Assembly (NCBI GenBank): GCA_947502265.1
Contig: CANMZB010000001.1
Coordinates: forward strand, 1 to 64,000
Length of the DNA: 64,000 nucleotides
From: an uncultured Sulfitobacter sp.
GTDB lineage: Bacteria; Pseudomonadota; Alphaproteobacteria; Rhodobacterales; Rhodobacteraceae
Direction of reading: 5' to 3'
Positions 46,782 to 55,598 of this stretch are shown piece by piece. Position numbers and translations under genes: made by a program. The notes below the pieces were generated by a model that was not told the DNA's origin, searched no databases, and saw only the letters and a program-made list of their open reading frames with translations. Each line of letters opens with the position of its first letter. Within the stretch, counting starts at the first letter, position 1.

Positions 46782-47258
46782 ATGCAGAAGCGCTCAACCG
46801 TCGTAGCCGTTGTTGTTTTCTTTGCGTTGATGGCCGTGGTGATGGCAGTCGTCTCGGTCAAGCTGTCTCCGCTCGACAAATCGGACGCGGCATTTATCAT
46901 CGGGGAATCGTATGCGGGCCTCGCGGTGCCGTCCGAGGGGACTGCCGTGGCCTTTATGGTGTTGACCAACCGCACGGGGCGCGACGACCGGCTTGTCGCT
47001 GCAACGTCTGCGCTGTCGGGGCAGGTTGCGCTTCGCCGTCAAGGCGAGGGTGATGCGGGCGCTGCGCCGACGTATGAAATTACCGATGGCATCGCGCTGC
47101 CGGACGGTGCGCATCACCGCTTTGCGCCGGGCGGTGACCATCTGTTGTTCACCGGCCTGACCACACCGTTGGAGCAGGGGCAGATCATCGCCGTCACGCT
47201 TGAATTCGAGCGGGCAGGGGCCGTTGTGATTTCAGTGCCGGTTGATCTTGAGCGCTAG
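46782..47258 (+). CDS. Membrane-anchored PCu(A)C-like (copper chaperone family) protein
   Basis: A 158-residue protein with an N-terminal membrane segment (STVVAVVVFFALMAVVMAVVSV) and a divergent PCu(A)C fold: SYAGLAVPSEGTAVAFMVLTN, ALPDGAHHRFAPGGDHLLFTGL. The typical Met ligands of the H(M)x10Mx21HxM copper motif are replaced (HHRF.PGGDHLLF keeps the histidines), so copper binding is uncertain. It lies between rpmB and the sirtuin gene. Compare the regular PCu(A)C protein at 54536. Confidence 0.6.
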   Translation: MQKRSTVVAVVVFFALMAVVMAVVSVKLSPLDKSDAAFIIGESYAGLAVPSEGTAVAFMVLTNRTGRDDRLVAATSALSGQVALRRQGEGDAGAAPTYEITDGIALPDGAHHRFAPGGDHLLFTGLTTPLEQGQIIAVTLEFERAGAVVISVPVDLER

Positions 47259-47264
47259 GTGCGC

Positions 47265-47960
47265 TCAGCCGTTTTTGAGGATTTGATCGACCCACGCCGG
47301 CACGGTCTGCGTCGCAGGCCCCATGATCGCGGCATCGAACTCTGATCCAACGGCGGATGGTGCCATGTTTATCTCGACCGTATGGGCACCTGCGCGGGTG
47401 GCCTCGGCCACGAAACCCGCTGCGGGATAGACATTGCCGGATGTACCGATGGCGGCAAAGAAATCCGCGCGCCCCAGCACATCAAAGATACGGTCCATCT
47501 GATGCGGCATCTCTCCGAACCACACGATATCGGGTCGCGCAGCGGGTGCGCCGCAGGCGGGGCATTCCTGTCCGACATGCATGTCGGAGGTTACGGGCCA
47601 GCGATGTTCACACACGCCACAAAGCGCCGAGTTCAGCGCGCCGTGCATGTGGATAAGGTTGTGCGATCCGCCCCGCTCGTGCAGGTCATCGACGTTCTGT
47701 GTGACCACCAGAACCTCGCCATCATGCGCGGCCTCCAGTCGTGCCAAAGCTTCATGCGCCGCATTTGGCACGGCTTTGGCAGCCTGTGCGCGCCGCCCGT
47801 TATAGAAGTCGACGACCCGCTTGGGGTCTTTGGCAAAACCTTCGGGTGTGGCCACGTCTTCGACGCGGTGCTGCGCCCAAAGGCCGGTTTCAGCGCGGAA
47901 TGTTTCGATCCCGCTTTCGGCGGAAATACCCGCGCCGGTAAGAATGACGATTGTGCTCAT
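47265..47960 (-). CDS. cobB: NAD-dependent protein deacylase (CobB-type sirtuin)
   Basis: A 231-residue Sir2 protein. LTGAGISAESGIETFR (NAD loop), TQNVDDLHERGG, catalytic His in HMHGAL, a zinc site CGVC...CPAC, and GTSGNVYPAAGF. The Tyr-x-x-Arg pair in FYNGRR marks the class III/CobB group able to remove succinyl as well as acetyl groups from lysine. Convergent with the PCu(A)C-like gene, six bases apart. Confidence 0.92.
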   Translation of the reverse strand: MSTIVILTGAGISAESGIETFRAETGLWAQHRVEDVATPEGFAKDPKRVVDFYNGRRAQAAKAVPNAAHEALARLEAAHDGEVLVVTQNVDDLHERGGSHNLIHMHGALNSALCGVCEHRWPVTSDMHVGQECPACGAPAARPDIVWFGEMPHQMDRIFDVLGRADFFAAIGTSGNVYPAAGFVAEATRAGAHTVEINMAPSAVGSEFDAAIMGPATQTVPAWVDQILKNG

Positions 47961-48098
47961 GGTGGTGCGCCTCCGGTTTCACGCGTTTCACCGTTTTGGG
48001 GGGGCAGCGCGCAGGCGTCAACCCGTGAGAAGGGATGGCCCTTGCCGCCGGAGGGTTCGCTTGGCACAGTTGTGCGATACCGGATGCAGGAGACCCGC

Positions 48099-48974
48099 AT
48101 GAGAATCGCCACCGCCGCCTATCCCCTTGATGTGCTGACTTCATGGGCGCAGTACGAAGACAAGATCGCTACATGGGTTGGCGAGGCTGCGACAAATGGC
48201 GCCAACCTGCTGGTGTTCCCCGAATACGGCGCGATGGAGTTGGCCACGCTTGATGGTCTCGACGTGGCGGGTGATCTGGAAAAGTCGCTTTTTTCGGTGT
48301 CGGACCGGCTGTCTGATGCGGATGCCTTGCACCAGCGGCTTGCGGCGGCGCATGGCGTGCATATCGTTGCGGCGTCCGGCCCTGCGGCGACAGACACGCG
48401 ACCGGTAAACCGCGCGCGGCTGATCACGCCCGAAGGCCATATCGGCGTGCAGGACAAACAAATCATGACCCGATTCGAACGCGAAGTCTGGGACGTTGTC
48501 GGGGGCAATGCCTTGCAGGTTTTTGATACGAGCATCGGGCGGATTGGCATACTAATTTGTTATGACAGCGAATTTCCGTTGTTGGGGCGTGCGTTGGCCA
48601 GTTGTGATGTCATCGCGGTGCCCAGCGTAACCGAAGCGCTGGCAGGTTATTGGCGGGTCCGCACCGGATCAATGGCCCGCGCGTTGGAGAATCAATGTAT
48701 CACCGCCATGTCCTCGGTTGTGGGAGAGGCGGATTGGTCCGAAGCGTTGGGCAGCAGCGTGGGCGCGGGGGGCATTTTTTGTCCGCCCGACACGGGTTTT
48801 CCGCCCACCGGGGTGCTGGCTGCGGCTGAAATCTGTGTGCCGGGCTGGACCTATGCGGATGTCGCGCTGGAAACCATCGCAAATGTGCGCGCGGACGGTG
48901 TTGTTCTGAACCGTGCCCATTGGCGTGATCAGGCAGGACGCGACGCAGACGCGCTAAATGTCATATTAAAGTGA
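48099..48974 (+). CDS. Carbon-nitrogen hydrolase (nitrilase superfamily)
   Basis: A 291-residue amidase-type enzyme with the Glu-Lys-Cys triad: VFPEYGAMELA, GVQDKQIMTRFE and GILICYDSEFP. It closely follows the short 'carbon-nitrogen hydrolase family' group; substrate unknown. GCAGGAGACCCGC precedes the ATG at 48099. Confidence 0.88.
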   Translation: MRIATAAYPLDVLTSWAQYEDKIATWVGEAATNGANLLVFPEYGAMELATLDGLDVAGDLEKSLFSVSDRLSDADALHQRLAAAHGVHIVAASGPAATDTRPVNRARLITPEGHIGVQDKQIMTRFEREVWDVVGGNALQVFDTSIGRIGILICYDSEFPLLGRALASCDVIAVPSVTEALAGYWRVRTGSMARALENQCITAMSSVVGEADWSEALGSSVGAGGIFCPPDTGFPPTGVLAAAEICVPGWTYADVALETIANVRADGVVLNRAHWRDQAGRDADALNVILK

Positions 48975-49054
48975 CTCTCCCCTTGAAAAAGGGTGCGAAA
49001 ACGCTCATCTAGGCGCGTGCCCTCAGTGTGAGGGCTGTGTTTACAGGAGAAACC

Positions 49055-49273
49055 ATGGCCAAGGAAGATACGCTCGAATTTCCCGGTGTTGTGAAGGAAC
49101 TCCTGCCTAATGCGACGTTCCGGGTCGAGCTTGAAAACGGCCATGAGATCATCGCGCATACGGCAGGCAAGATGCGCAAAAACCGCATCCGCGTTCTGGC
49201 AGGCGACAAGGTACAGGTCGAGATGACCCCATATGATCTGACCAAGGGCCGGATCAACTATCGCTTCAAATAA
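49055..49273 (+). CDS. infA: Translation initiation factor IF-1
   Basis: A 72-residue S1/OB-fold protein [20 protein letters not shown]...[23 protein letters not shown], a near-universal sequence. ACAGGAGAAACC precedes the ATG. First gene of infA-maf-rng-yacG. Confidence 0.98.
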   Translation: MAKEDTLEFPGVVKELLPNATFRVELENGHEIIAHTAGKMRKNRIRVLAGDKVQVEMTPYDLTKGRINYRFK

Positions 49274-49317
49274 CGATCGCTGCGCCGCGTGGGTGTGACG
49301 GGGCGAGGAGCCTTTCG

Positions 49318-49896
49318 ATGAAATTTGTCCTCGGATCAGGATCCCCGCGCCGCCGCGAGTTGTTGGCGCAAATCGGCGTTGTGCCGGATGATATCCGGCC
49401 CCCCGATATTGACGAAACCCCGCACAAGGCAGAACTGCCGCGCCCTTACTGCGCGCGCATGTCGCGTGAAAAGGCCGCCGCAGTCGTTGCGGGGCCTGAT
49501 GATATTGTGCTGTGTGCAGATACTACTGTGGCCATCGGCCGCCGGATACTGGGCAAGCCAACCGACCGCGACGAAGCAAAAGCATTCCTGCAATTGATGT
49601 CGGGCCGTCGTCACAAGGTCATCACCGCCGTTGCCGTGAAGCGCGGCGCGCGTGTGTGGGAGCGCGATGTGATGAGTACCGTGCGTATGAAGCTGCTGGC
49701 GCAGGACGAATTGAACGCCTACCTCGACAGCAACGACTGGCAGGGCAAGGCGGGCGGCTATGGTATTCAGGGCGCTGCAAGCGCGTTGATTCCGTGGATT
49801 TCCGGTTCCTTTACCGGCATTGTCGGCCTGCCGTTGGCTGAAACGGCAAATCTGCTGCGCGCAGCAGGCTACCCCCTTTACGGAGAGCGCCCATGA
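49318..49896 (+). CDS. maf: Maf-type nucleoside triphosphate pyrophosphatase
   Basis: A 192-residue Maf protein: [52 protein letters not shown], and GYGIQGAAS. It hydrolyses modified or canonical NTPs to monophosphates. The stop overlaps the rng start by 4 bases. Confidence 0.94.
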   Translation: MKFVLGSGSPRRRELLAQIGVVPDDIRPPDIDETPHKAELPRPYCARMSREKAAAVVAGPDDIVLCADTTVAIGRRILGKPTDRDEAKAFLQLMSGRRHKVITAVAVKRGARVWERDVMSTVRMKLLAQDELNAYLDSNDWQGKAGGYGIQGAASALIPWISGSFTGIVGLPLAETANLLRAAGYPLYGERP

Positions 49897-50918
49897 AAGG
49901 CCGTACGATCATCCTTGACACTTTGGGCGACGCGGAGGCCGCGGCGTTGATGGTGGATGGCCAGCTTGAAGATCTGCTGGTCGATCAGGAAGACGCGCCG
50001 CGCGTTGGCACAATCTATCGCGCGATTGCGGACCGGCCCGTGAAAGGGCAGGGGGGGATGTTCCTCAAAACTCCTGATGGCTCAGCCTTCCTGCGCCAGA
50101 TCAAGGGGCTGGCCCCCGGTCAGCCGATCCTTGTGCAGGTCACCGGCTATGCCGAGGACGGCAAGGCGATTCCCGTCACCGCGAAGCTTTTGTTCAAAAG
50201 CCGCCACGCTATTGTGACGCCCGACGCGCCGGGGCTCAACATTTCGCGCCGCATCCGCGACGAACCCGAACGCGACCGCCTGCTGGAGATCGCTCATGGC
50301 GCGATGGAGGGGGCCGGGCACGGGCTGATCCTGCGCTCTTCATGCGCAGGCGTGGAGGGGGAGGCCGTTGCCGAAGACATCGAGGCAATGCTCGACCTTG
50401 TGACAACTGTGCTTTCCGATGAGGGCACCGAAATGGAAGTGCTGGCCGAAGGCGATGGCCCGCATGTTCTGGCATGGCGTGAATGGGTGGAAAAGGCCGA
50501 GATCGTCACCGATTCGGGTGGCTTTGAAGAGCATGGCGTTCTGGATGCGCTGGACGCGTTGGCAGAAGACCGCGTAACCCTTTCGGGAGGCGCTTCGATG
50601 TATGTGGAGCCGACCCGCGCGCTGGTTGCTGTGGACGTGAATACGGGTGCGGATGCGTCTTTGGCGGCAGGAATCAAAGCCAACATGGCCTGCGCCCGCG
50701 CCTTGCCACGTGCGCTGCGCCTCAAGGGGCTTGGCGGGCAGATTACGCTTGATCTGGCGCCTATGCCCAAGAAAGACCGCCGCCCGTTCGAGGCCGCCTT
50801 GCGTGCCGCGTTCAAGGCCGATGATGTGGAGACGATCCTCGTCGGATGGACCCCGCTGGGCCATTATGAATTGCAGCGCAAACGCGCCCGCGCGCCGCTG
50901 GCACAAATCCTCACATGA
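49893..50918 (+). CDS. rng: Short ribonuclease G/E-family endoribonuclease
   Basis: A 341-residue protein, well below the 489 of E. coli RNase G. It keeps a reduced S1-like N-terminus ([25 protein letters not shown]) and the catalytic core with metal-binding Asp in [10 protein letters not shown] and [13 protein letters not shown]. The C-terminal zinc-link and small domain of RNase E/G are absent. It overlaps maf and yacG by 4 bases on each side. Such short forms are typical of Rhodobacteraceae alongside a full RNase E elsewhere. Confidence 0.88.
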   Translation: MKGRTIILDTLGDAEAAALMVDGQLEDLLVDQEDAPRVGTIYRAIADRPVKGQGGMFLKTPDGSAFLRQIKGLAPGQPILVQVTGYAEDGKAIPVTAKLLFKSRHAIVTPDAPGLNISRRIRDEPERDRLLEIAHGAMEGAGHGLILRSSCAGVEGEAVAEDIEAMLDLVTTVLSDEGTEMEVLAEGDGPHVLAWREWVEKAEIVTDSGGFEEHGVLDALDALAEDRVTLSGGASMYVEPTRALVAVDVNTGADASLAAGIKANMACARALPRALRLKGLGGQITLDLAPMPKKDRRPFEAALRAAFKADDVETILVGWTPLGHYELQRKRARAPLAQILT

Positions 50919-51100
50919 GCTGCCCGATCTGCAAGCGGGAAACCGTGCCCGAATACCGCCCTTTCTGCTCGCGCCGCTGCGCCGATGTGGATCTGGCAAA
51001 GTGGCTGAACGGCACATACGCCGTCCCGTCGACCGATCCGGACGACATTGAAAAGGCGCTTGATGCGCTTGATGCGCAGGCTGATCAGAAGCCGCATTGA
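50915..51100 (+). CDS. yacG: DNA gyrase inhibitor YacG (zinc protein)
   Basis: A 61-residue zinc-ribbon protein [35 protein letters not shown] with the four Cys ligands (CPIC, C..RRC). YacG binds GyrB and inhibits gyrase. Last gene of the infA-maf-rng-yacG unit. Confidence 0.93.
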   Translation: MSCPICKRETVPEYRPFCSRRCADVDLAKWLNGTYAVPSTDPDDIEKALDALDAQADQKPH

Positions 51101-51533
51101 GTTTCTTCGACGACATTTTCTTGCGAATCTGAAACGACAATCGACACCCTCCCGCCTGTCCTCCTTTGGACCGCTGGAGATCCCCCCGCCAGCCGGTTCG
51201 GTCTTCGCCGGTGGCCCGAACAAAAACGTCCAAAAGCGGAGCCGGTCGCAAACTGGAGTTTTCTACACGCTTTTGTTGGCCTTGTTGCTGCCGGGCACGG
51301 TTCCCCAAGGCTTGATGCGGTCTAGCGACGATGATGGCATGGCAATCCTGCTTTGCACCACGAGCGGGCCGACCGAGGTTTGGTTGCCGCTGGACGGCGA
51401 ACTTCAGGACGAAGCGCCAGCCGATCATTCATCATCTGAAATGGCAGATTGCCTTGCGGTCACGCTGTCGTTGGGCATGGTGAAATCGTGGTTTGAAACG
51501 CTTGCACAACATGCAGAATTCTCCCCTATCTAG
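51048..51533 (+). CDS. DUF2946-like protein, start unclear
   Basis: The open frame overlaps the end of yacG in another phase. Its last 95 residues look like the DUF2946 family found in copper-gene clusters: a hydrophobic stretch FYTLLLALLLPGTVPQGLM, then MAILLCTTSGPTEVWLPLDG and an acidic, His-containing tail. Between the yacG stop and the hydrophobic segment there is no good ATG with ribosome site, so the natural 5' end may be lost. It fits the decayed copper cluster that follows. Confidence 0.4.
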   Translation: MKRRLMRLMRRLIRSRIEFLRRHFLANLKRQSTPSRLSSFGPLEIPPPAGSVFAGGPNKNVQKRSRSQTGVFYTLLLALLLPGTVPQGLMRSSDDDGMAILLCTTSGPTEVWLPLDGELQDEAPADHSSSEMADCLAVTLSLGMVKSWFETLAQHAEFSPI

Positions 51534-51850
51534 CAGCACTTATTGATCGTCGCAGCGCCCTTGTTCCCGCGTTCACGCCGCTGTAGCCGCGCGCACCACC
51601 TGTATTGATCTGATTTTGCGGGGCACGTTGTCGGCCCGACCCACGCCCGCGTTGTTCTAACGCGGTCTTCGCGCCGGGCGCATACATCCAGCCACACTCA
51701 ATTTCTTGGACTCCGGTTGCTCACGCACTGGCTGCGAGCTGGCAGGCTCCGCATCACGGTTTGACATTCACCCAACCTCATGGCGGGGCGGGTTAACCGG
51801 ATGGGCTTCTCTAAAATGTCGATACCGAATTTCTCAATTGGAGAGCGTCT
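51534..51850. other. Intergenic stretch in the copper cluster
   Basis: 317 bases without an intact gene. It probably contains promoter DNA of the ycnI remnant; GGAGAG at 51840-51845 is its ribosome site. Confidence 0.4.
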
Positions 51851-51989
51851 ATGAAGACGATCACAACAACACTTGCGGCACGCGCGCTTACATCCCACTG
51901 CGGCGCATGTGTCTTTTGAAGCGTCACAGGCGACGCAGGGCCCCACCTATTTGGGTGTTATGGGTATCGCCGCCCCCACCATTAATTAA
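51851..51989 (+). pseudogene. YcnI-like (DUF1775) gene fragment
   Basis: An ATG with GGAGAG upstream starts MKTITTTLAA...; after one frame change around 51895 it continues AAHVSFEASQATQGPTYLGVM, the diagnostic N-terminus of YcnI-like copper proteins (the His after signal cleavage is a copper ligand). It ends at TAA 51987-51989 after 45 codons; the remaining 150 or so residues of the family are missing. Confidence 0.75.
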
Positions 51990-51992
51990 AAA

Positions 51993-52022
51993 CCCGACCG
52001 GATATTACAGCGTCCGGTCGGG
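51993..52022 (-). terminator. Terminator-like hairpin, minus-strand polarity
   Basis: CCCGACCGGA / TCCGGTCGGG, ten pairs, 10-base loop. On the minus strand it is followed by TTTTTAATTAAT, so it would stop transcription running leftward; on the plus strand there is no T tract. It may equally be a remnant of DNA lost with the ycnI 3' end. Confidence 0.5.
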
Positions 52023-52075
52023 CCTCGAATTGTCGGCCCTAAATTAACGAAAACCAAACCAAGGAGTTTCACGAT

Positions 52076-52921
52076 ATGAAACAGATCATGACCATCTGCG
52101 CCGTCGCCGCGTTGTCTACACCGGCCTTCGCTGATCAACCCGTCACAATCGATTTCGCAGCCGAAATCGGCGGCGAAGCCTTTTCCTGCGCCTAAATATA
52201 TGACGGCTTCGGCGCTAGCGATGCCAGCGTCGTAGGCACCGATTATCGCATGTTCGTATGCGCCCCCGCATTGGTGCGCGCGGACGGCACGCTTCAGCAG
52301 ATCGCGTTGGAGTAGGACGAAAAGTTGCAGCTTGGCGACCTCGCGTTGCTCGACTTTGGGGACGGCACCGCCGGATGTAACGGCACCGGAAACGCCGACA
52401 TGAACACAACCCTGCGCGGGACTGTTCCGGAGGGTGAATACGAAGGGTTGGCCTTCAATGTTGCTGTCCCGTTCGATCAAAACCACGGAGACCCGACGCT
52501 TGCGCTTTTACCATTGAATGCCACTGGCATGCTTTGGAACTGGCGTAGCGGGTATCGGTTTGTACGCATCGACATGGTGCCGACCGACCGTGCCAAGGAT
52601 GGGCCGAAGGGCTGGTTCCTGCACCTTGGCTCCACCATGTGCGCAGCAGAATCCAGAACGAAATCCCCAAGCGCCTGCGCCAACCCCAACAATATGCCTG
52701 TGCTGCTCACCGGATTTGACCCGACCAGCAATGTGGTGGTGATTGATCCCGCACCCGTGGTTGCCGGTGCGGACCTGCGCGTGAAGGCGCCCGACACTTC
52801 ACCCGGTTGCATGTCGTTCTCGAACGATCCTGACTGCGTCACCGTGATGCAAAATCTGGGAACGCATATGGCGACATCCCCGCGGCGGCCCAACAGCTGG
52901 TTAGGGTGCGTTAAACCATGA
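52076..52921 (+). pseudogene. mbnP: MbnP-type copper protein gene (metallo-mystery pair) with two in-frame stops
   Basis: AAGGAG precedes ATG 52076. The product has a signal peptide (MKQIMTICAVAALSTPAFA) and the pattern of TIGR04052/MbnP proteins: VTIDFAAEIGGEAFSC, DYRMFV, LALLDFGDGTAGCNGTG, MNTTLRGTVPEGEYEGLAFN, VPFDQNHGDPTLAL, MLWNWRSGYRFVRID, FLHLGSTMC, PGCMSF and DPDC. MbnP is a periplasmic copper protein whose Trp is oxidised by MbnH. Here codon 40 is TAA (52193) and codon 80 is TAG (52313), in one frame with everything else, so no full product is made. Confidence 0.85.
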
Positions 52922-53680
52922 AACGGACACGGGTGGCGATTTCGATATGTGTGCGCGTGATCCGTATTGTGCCGAACGCTTTGCGGCGGCATGTCCCGAA
53001 CGTCCCGATGTTGACCTGTTCACCGTCACCCGCACCCTCGGAGCGTTCGAGCGGAGCATGATTTCGATCAACAGCCCCTATGACCGCTTCAAATACTGGA
53101 ACGACGACGCGCTGTCTGACGCGGTCAAATGCGGCGAGCAGTTGTTCTTTGATTACCAGTTTGAATGTTATTACTGCCACGTCGGCGTGATGTTCACCGA
53201 CAACCTTCAAACGACACGCAGCACCATTGCCGAAACCGGAAGTCATAATACCGGTCTTTATAACATTGGCGACACGGGCGCGTACCCGCCGCACGCCAGC
53301 GGATTTTATGAATTCACCGGACGCGTAGCAGACGTGGGCGGTTTCGCACCCCAAGCTTGCGCAATGTCGGCGTGACGGCCCCTTATTTCCATGACGGTTC
53401 TGCGGAAATGTTGGACGACGTGCTGGCCCACTACGCCCGCGCTGGCCGCGTGATCGAAGACGGCCCCTTTGCGGGAGACGGTGCGCGCAACCCGCACAAG
53501 CACGGGATGATCGTAGGATTCGACGCCAGCGATGACGAGATCACCGATATCATCGCGTTCCTGCACAGCCTGACAGACGAGAGTTTTCTCACCAATCCTG
53601 CCTACTCTGATCCTTGGCCTGACGATCATCCAGTCCGCATTGACAGGGTGATGCCAGGAGACTTTTCACATTCCTGTTGA
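52922..53680 (+). pseudogene. mbnH: MbnH-type di-haem peroxidase gene, 5' truncated and frameshifted
   Basis: Reading resumes just after the mbnP stop with ...FDMCARDPYCAERFAAACP, FTVTRTLGAFERSMIS, the haem motif CYYCH (near 53174), VMFTDNLQ, HNTGLYNIGDTGAYP. A one-base loss near 53340 breaks the frame; then [24 protein letters not shown]...[26 protein letters not shown] follows, ending at 53680. The N-terminal third, including the first CxxCH, is missing. MbnH normally oxidises a Trp in MbnP with two haems; this remnant cannot. Confidence 0.85.
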
Positions 53681-54498
53681 CGCTTTGCACGGCACTCCCC
53701 GCAGCGGGGCATGAGTTTTTTCTTGGTGATTTACAGATCATCCATCCCGCGATCCCCGCTACGCCGATGAGTGCGAACCCGGCCGCCGCTTATATGGCAC
53801 TGGCCAATGACGGCACCGAAGACGAACGCCTACTTGGGATCGAAACACCATTCTGCACGGTCCGTTTTATCCATCCTGTCGCCTATGCGCAGGGCGTTGC
53901 GTCGATGCAGGAACGTGCGTGGATCGACATTCCTGCTGGCGAAATTGTGCTCCTGTCACGCGGCGATATGCGTGGCATCCTTGCCAATGTGAACGGGCCG
54001 TTATTTGAAGGCGACGAATTGACCGGCACGATGATTTTTCAGGAACGCGGGCGGTTCGATATGTTCTTCATGTTAGACCCGATGGAGACGGAAACCGAAT
54101 ACGACCCCGTAACCGAACCGCAAACCCAAACGCCTCAAATAGATCGCGCCGCCGCGATCACTGAAATTGCGACAGCCGTGCGCGTCGGCCTTAAAACGCC
54201 TGAGGCAATAGTCGCGCCTGTTGCGTTGGCGGGCGACGTGGCCATCGCTCGCTGGACGTCCGGCGCGAAGGGAGCGCGGGCTTTCTTGCGGCGCTGCGCG
54301 GAGAGTTGGCAGGTCGAATTCATATCTAACGACAGCCTCCTGCTGCCGGCAACCCTTACCGGTCTCGGAGTGCCGCGCCGCGACAGCGCGGCATTACTTG
54401 CCGAAGTAACGGCACAGGAAAACGCACTTGGCCGTGCCTTCACCGCGCGGTTCGATGCATTTCCAGGCACGGCCTACCCAAAATCTGCATCACGGTAA
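53677..54498 (+). CDS. PCu(A)C copper chaperone fused to a copper-uptake-associated domain; start damaged
   Basis: Residues 1-140 form a PCu(A)C domain ([52 protein letters not shown]). Residues 165-270 resemble the copper uptake system-associated domain of Rhodobacterales ([43 protein letters not shown]). The in-frame TTG at 53677 starts in the middle of a signal peptide; upstream, the frame reads [20 protein letters not shown] without an ATG. An ATG at 53651 (CCAGGAGA around it) is one base out of frame, so a single-base loss after the start codon is likely. Translation is doubtful. Confidence 0.6.
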   Translation: MTLCTALPAAGHEFFLGDLQIIHPAIPATPMSANPAAAYMALANDGTEDERLLGIETPFCTVRFIHPVAYAQGVASMQERAWIDIPAGEIVLLSRGDMRGILANVNGPLFEGDELTGTMIFQERGRFDMFFMLDPMETETEYDPVTEPQTQTPQIDRAAAITEIATAVRVGLKTPEAIVAPVALAGDVAIARWTSGAKGARAFLRRCAESWQVEFISNDSLLLPATLTGLGVPRRDSAALLAEVTAQENALGRAFTARFDAFPGTAYPKSASR

Positions 54499-54535
54499 TT
54501 CACACACCAACACGCGCAAAGCAAAGGACGGTCTT

Positions 54536-55045
54536 TTGAAGCCGTACCTCCTCGCCCTGTTCCTTCGTGTGGCGATCTTTTCAACGCCCGCTATGGCGCA
54601 AACGCATGAAGGTTCTGCCGAAGTACAGGTGGGGGAATTGGCGCTGCAAGGTGCTTTCATTCGTGCGACGTTGCCGCGTGCACCCGTCGGCGGGGCCTAT
54701 GTCACGATCACAAATAGCGGTGCCAACGATGATCGGCTTGTGTCGGCTACCGCACCTGCTGGCGACAATGTGGCTGTTCGCAAAATGAACCATGAAAATG
54801 GCATCGTGTCGATGCAGACCCTACCCGAAGGTTTGCCGGTTCCCGCAAGGGAAGCCATTTCGCTGGTCCGGGGGTACAGCCACATGATGATCAACGGGCT
54901 GGATGTGCCGCTCGTAAAAGGGCAGGCGCTCGACCTCACCCTGACATTTGAGGTGGCCGGAGATGTGACCGTGCGTTTTGATGTGCTCGCACTGAACGCC
55001 CGCAACCATCCTGACACGGACAATCCCGGCGAGCACGGGGATTGA
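54536..55045 (+). CDS. PCu(A)C periplasmic copper chaperone
   Basis: A 169-residue protein from a TTG at 54536 with AAGGA seven bases upstream. Signal peptide LKPYLLALFLRVAIFSTPAMA, then the PCu(A)C fold: GAFIRATLPRAPVGGAYVTITN, the copper motif KMNHENGIVSMQ with later SHMMING (H(M)x10M...HxM pattern), and LTFEVAGDVTVRFDV. It delivers Cu(I) to the CuA/CuB sites of cytochrome oxidase in related bacteria. It is the only gene of the copper cluster that appears intact. An in-frame ATG at 54428 would add 36 unlikely residues overlapping the previous gene. Confidence 0.75.
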   Translation: MKPYLLALFLRVAIFSTPAMAQTHEGSAEVQVGELALQGAFIRATLPRAPVGGAYVTITNSGANDDRLVSATAPAGDNVAVRKMNHENGIVSMQTLPEGLPVPAREAISLVRGYSHMMINGLDVPLVKGQALDLTLTFEVAGDVTVRFDVLALNARNHPDTDNPGEHGD

Positions 55046-55089
55046 CCATGCCGGGAAGGAAGAGACCCAGTGATAATTTTTATCCCGAC

Positions 55090-55240
55090 CGGGACCAACC
55101 TGCTTGCGCTGCAACCCACTGGTGAATGCTATTTGCACTTCATCTTTGCGGGGTTCTTCCGTCCGTTTCAATCCCATAGCCCGTCTACTTTGTTGTAATA
55201 AATGCCATCAAGGGAACGACATCAAACCGCGACAGGCCCA
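55090..55240 (-). mobile_element. IS3-family remnant, copy 3
   Basis: Minus-strand ATG at 55177 gives MGLKRTEEPRKDEVQIAFTSGLQRKQV, a mutated version of the OrfA start at 179. The terminus (ending at 55240, TGGGCCTGTCGCGGTTTGATG) matches the other two copies. Only about 150 bases remain, marking the right edge of the decayed copper cluster. Confidence 0.65.
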
Positions 55241-55523
55241 CTCTGTGTAGTGGCCATGAGCGGAATTTGGTCGATTTGATTGAGGGGCGTCGTGGTGTTT
55301 TGCCGCCAACGGGGCTTTCAATAAACCCTTATAGGATAGGTGGAAAAAACTCGACTGGATGCTCTTGACACACTGCGCTGAATGTAAGATCAGCATACCC
55401 AGAAGCGTTCAATATTTGTTGGTGTCGCCCCGACCACAGCATGTAGCGAAGATAGCAAGGCGGTTTCGCCAAACTATTGGAAATGCAGTGAGATCGCTTC
55501 GTAGCCTTTGATTTCTTAGGCGT

Positions 55524-55598
55524 GCCCGGGTAGCTCAGGGGTAGAGCAGTGGATTGAAAATCCTCGTGTCGGTGGTTCGATTCCGCCCCTGGGCACCA
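55524..55598 (+). tRNA. tRNA-Phe (GAA)
   Basis: A 75-nt cloverleaf with CCA encoded: acceptor GCCCGGG pairs with CCTGGGC (one G-T), D-arm GCTC..GAGC, anticodon loop TTGAAAA (anticodon GAA), T-arm with GGTTCGATTC. No attachment-site repeat of its 3' end is seen in the window. Confidence 0.95.
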
